Positions 41,301 to 41,970 of a DNA stretch of 41,970 bases are shown piece by piece. Both the position numbers and the translations under genes were made by a program. The notes under the pieces are model-generated. The model saw only the letters and a list, made by a program, of their open reading frames with translations. It made no database searches and had not been told where the DNA came from. Location of the stretch: the NCBI GenBank assembly GCA_947588645.1, contig CANPYO010000007.1:1-41970 (forward strand), in the 5' to 3' direction. This DNA is from an uncultured Akkermansia sp. (lineage in GTDB: Bacteria; Verrucomicrobiota; Verrucomicrobiia; Verrucomicrobiales; Akkermansiaceae). The stretch's first letter is position 1. Each line of letters begins with the position of its first letter.

Positions 41301-41970
41301 TGATTTTATGTATCTTGTACGTTTTTTGAGTGATTAAATCATGTGGAAATGCGCAATGCCTCAATATAAATGGCCACCCAACGGCGTAACAGTTCTGCTG
41401 AGATTTGCAAGATTATGACGGGTTTTGAGTCATGAACCTGTTGTCTTTTGGCTCCTTGACTTGCCTCACCTATTCGTAGAACTTCTTCAGTATATCTTAT
41501 TCATTGTTTATAAGTACAATAAAATTGATCTAAATCTGCTGCCCAATAAACTTTCTACGTGTGGGCTATGGCGGTTCCATCCAAAAACCATATCCCGTCT
41601 GTCCTTCCTCCTTTCTCCCGCCGCATTTCCCCTGCCATTTAATAATTCATATTACTCATATCATTATTATAACCAACAAATTATATGATACAATCCATGA
41701 GATTTTCCTTCTGATATCGAGGATGCGGCGCAGCATCCTGCTCTCTTAATACAAAAAGAAACTCTATACTTGATTACTTACTCATCTTAAGTGACATATG
41801 CTTGACATTTCTCCTCCCTTTTTGAGGCATCGAGCTTTCAGAAAAATCTCCTATCATGTTTTCAGCAACTCAGCTCCTCGGCGACTTTATTTTTGGGTCT
41901 CCGGCAAATTCGCTGAGACAGATAATGAAGGGATAAAATAAAATCGGCACTTCAGTCTTGCATTCTCTGC
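41300..41970. other. AT-rich gene-free region to the window end
   Basis: About 670 bases without a supportable gene. Base composition is clearly more AT-rich than the rest of the window. Frames of up to 87 codons exist but lack ribosome sites and sensible composition. A 7-bp hairpin (AGGATGC/GCATCCT) lies near 41723-41743. No DnaA-box cluster, tRNA or repeat family member was recognised. Confidence 0.6.

Noticed and set aside
41425..41688. 87-codon frame in the AT-rich tail
   Set aside because: No ribosome site, and a hydrophobic then Tyr/Ser-rich composition without motif. Probably chance.

Overview
The window reads as ordinary bacterial chromosome, most likely from a Verrucomicrobiota member (Akkermansia-like; moderate confidence, no rRNA in view). 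The clues are a divergent FtsZ with a long acidic linker, a fused uroporphyrinogen methyltransferase/synthase, a short glutamyl-tRNA reductase, an M60-type peptidase with ankyrin repeats, and large secreted discoidin-like proteins. Coding DNA is moderately GC-rich. The last ~700 bases are strikingly AT-rich and gene-free.

Layout. 1-360: dispersed repeats. 361-3389 (-): a 23S rRNA methyltransferase (rlmI type) followed by a KefB/YbaL-type cation:proton antiporter. 3627-7182 (-): pheA-holB-yicC-gmk, tightly packed. 7474-11610 (-): nuoA then metH. 12015-17506 (+): a 15-codon leader peptide, a tandemly duplicated RND adaptor and an AcrB-type pump. 17514-21508 (-): an ankyrin membrane protein and an M60 peptidase/ankyrin protein. 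21567-23340: a tyrosine integrase set between inverted repeats. 23538-30351 (+): ftsA, ftsZ, a 58-codon ORF, then a large envelope protein with a transglutaminase-like core and its thioredoxin-like partner. 30322-31563: a low-molecular-weight phosphatase (-) and queE (+). 32016-36440 (+): polysaccharide deacetylase, cobA/hemD fusion, hemA and a small membrane protein. 36753-40363 (+): a second copy of the transglutaminase-like/thioredoxin-like pair. 40386-41201 (-): an Hsp33-type chaperone.

Two systems look new to me. The first is a two-gene envelope module, present twice: a signal-anchored protein with a Cys/His transglutaminase-like core, helical repeats and a discoidin-like tail, followed by a secreted thioredoxin-fold protein that lacks CXXC. 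The second is an RND efflux operon whose adaptor is two complete adaptor sequences fused head to tail, with a leader peptide that overlaps its start codon.

The intergenic DNA is also unusual. Most gaps carry one of two families of short elements built from a 9-12 bp hairpin, the string GCCTATGTACGA, and tandem heptamers of the type TACGATG. One copy (36447-36680) has inverted terminal repeats and an 8-bp direct repeat at its edges, like a MITE. Elements sit right at stop codons. Two of them supply the last codons and the stop of gmk and metH. Several good sigma-70-type promoters begin 7-20 bp beyond an element end and place the start codon 6-20 nt after the -10 box, which suggests leaderless or very short-leader transcripts.
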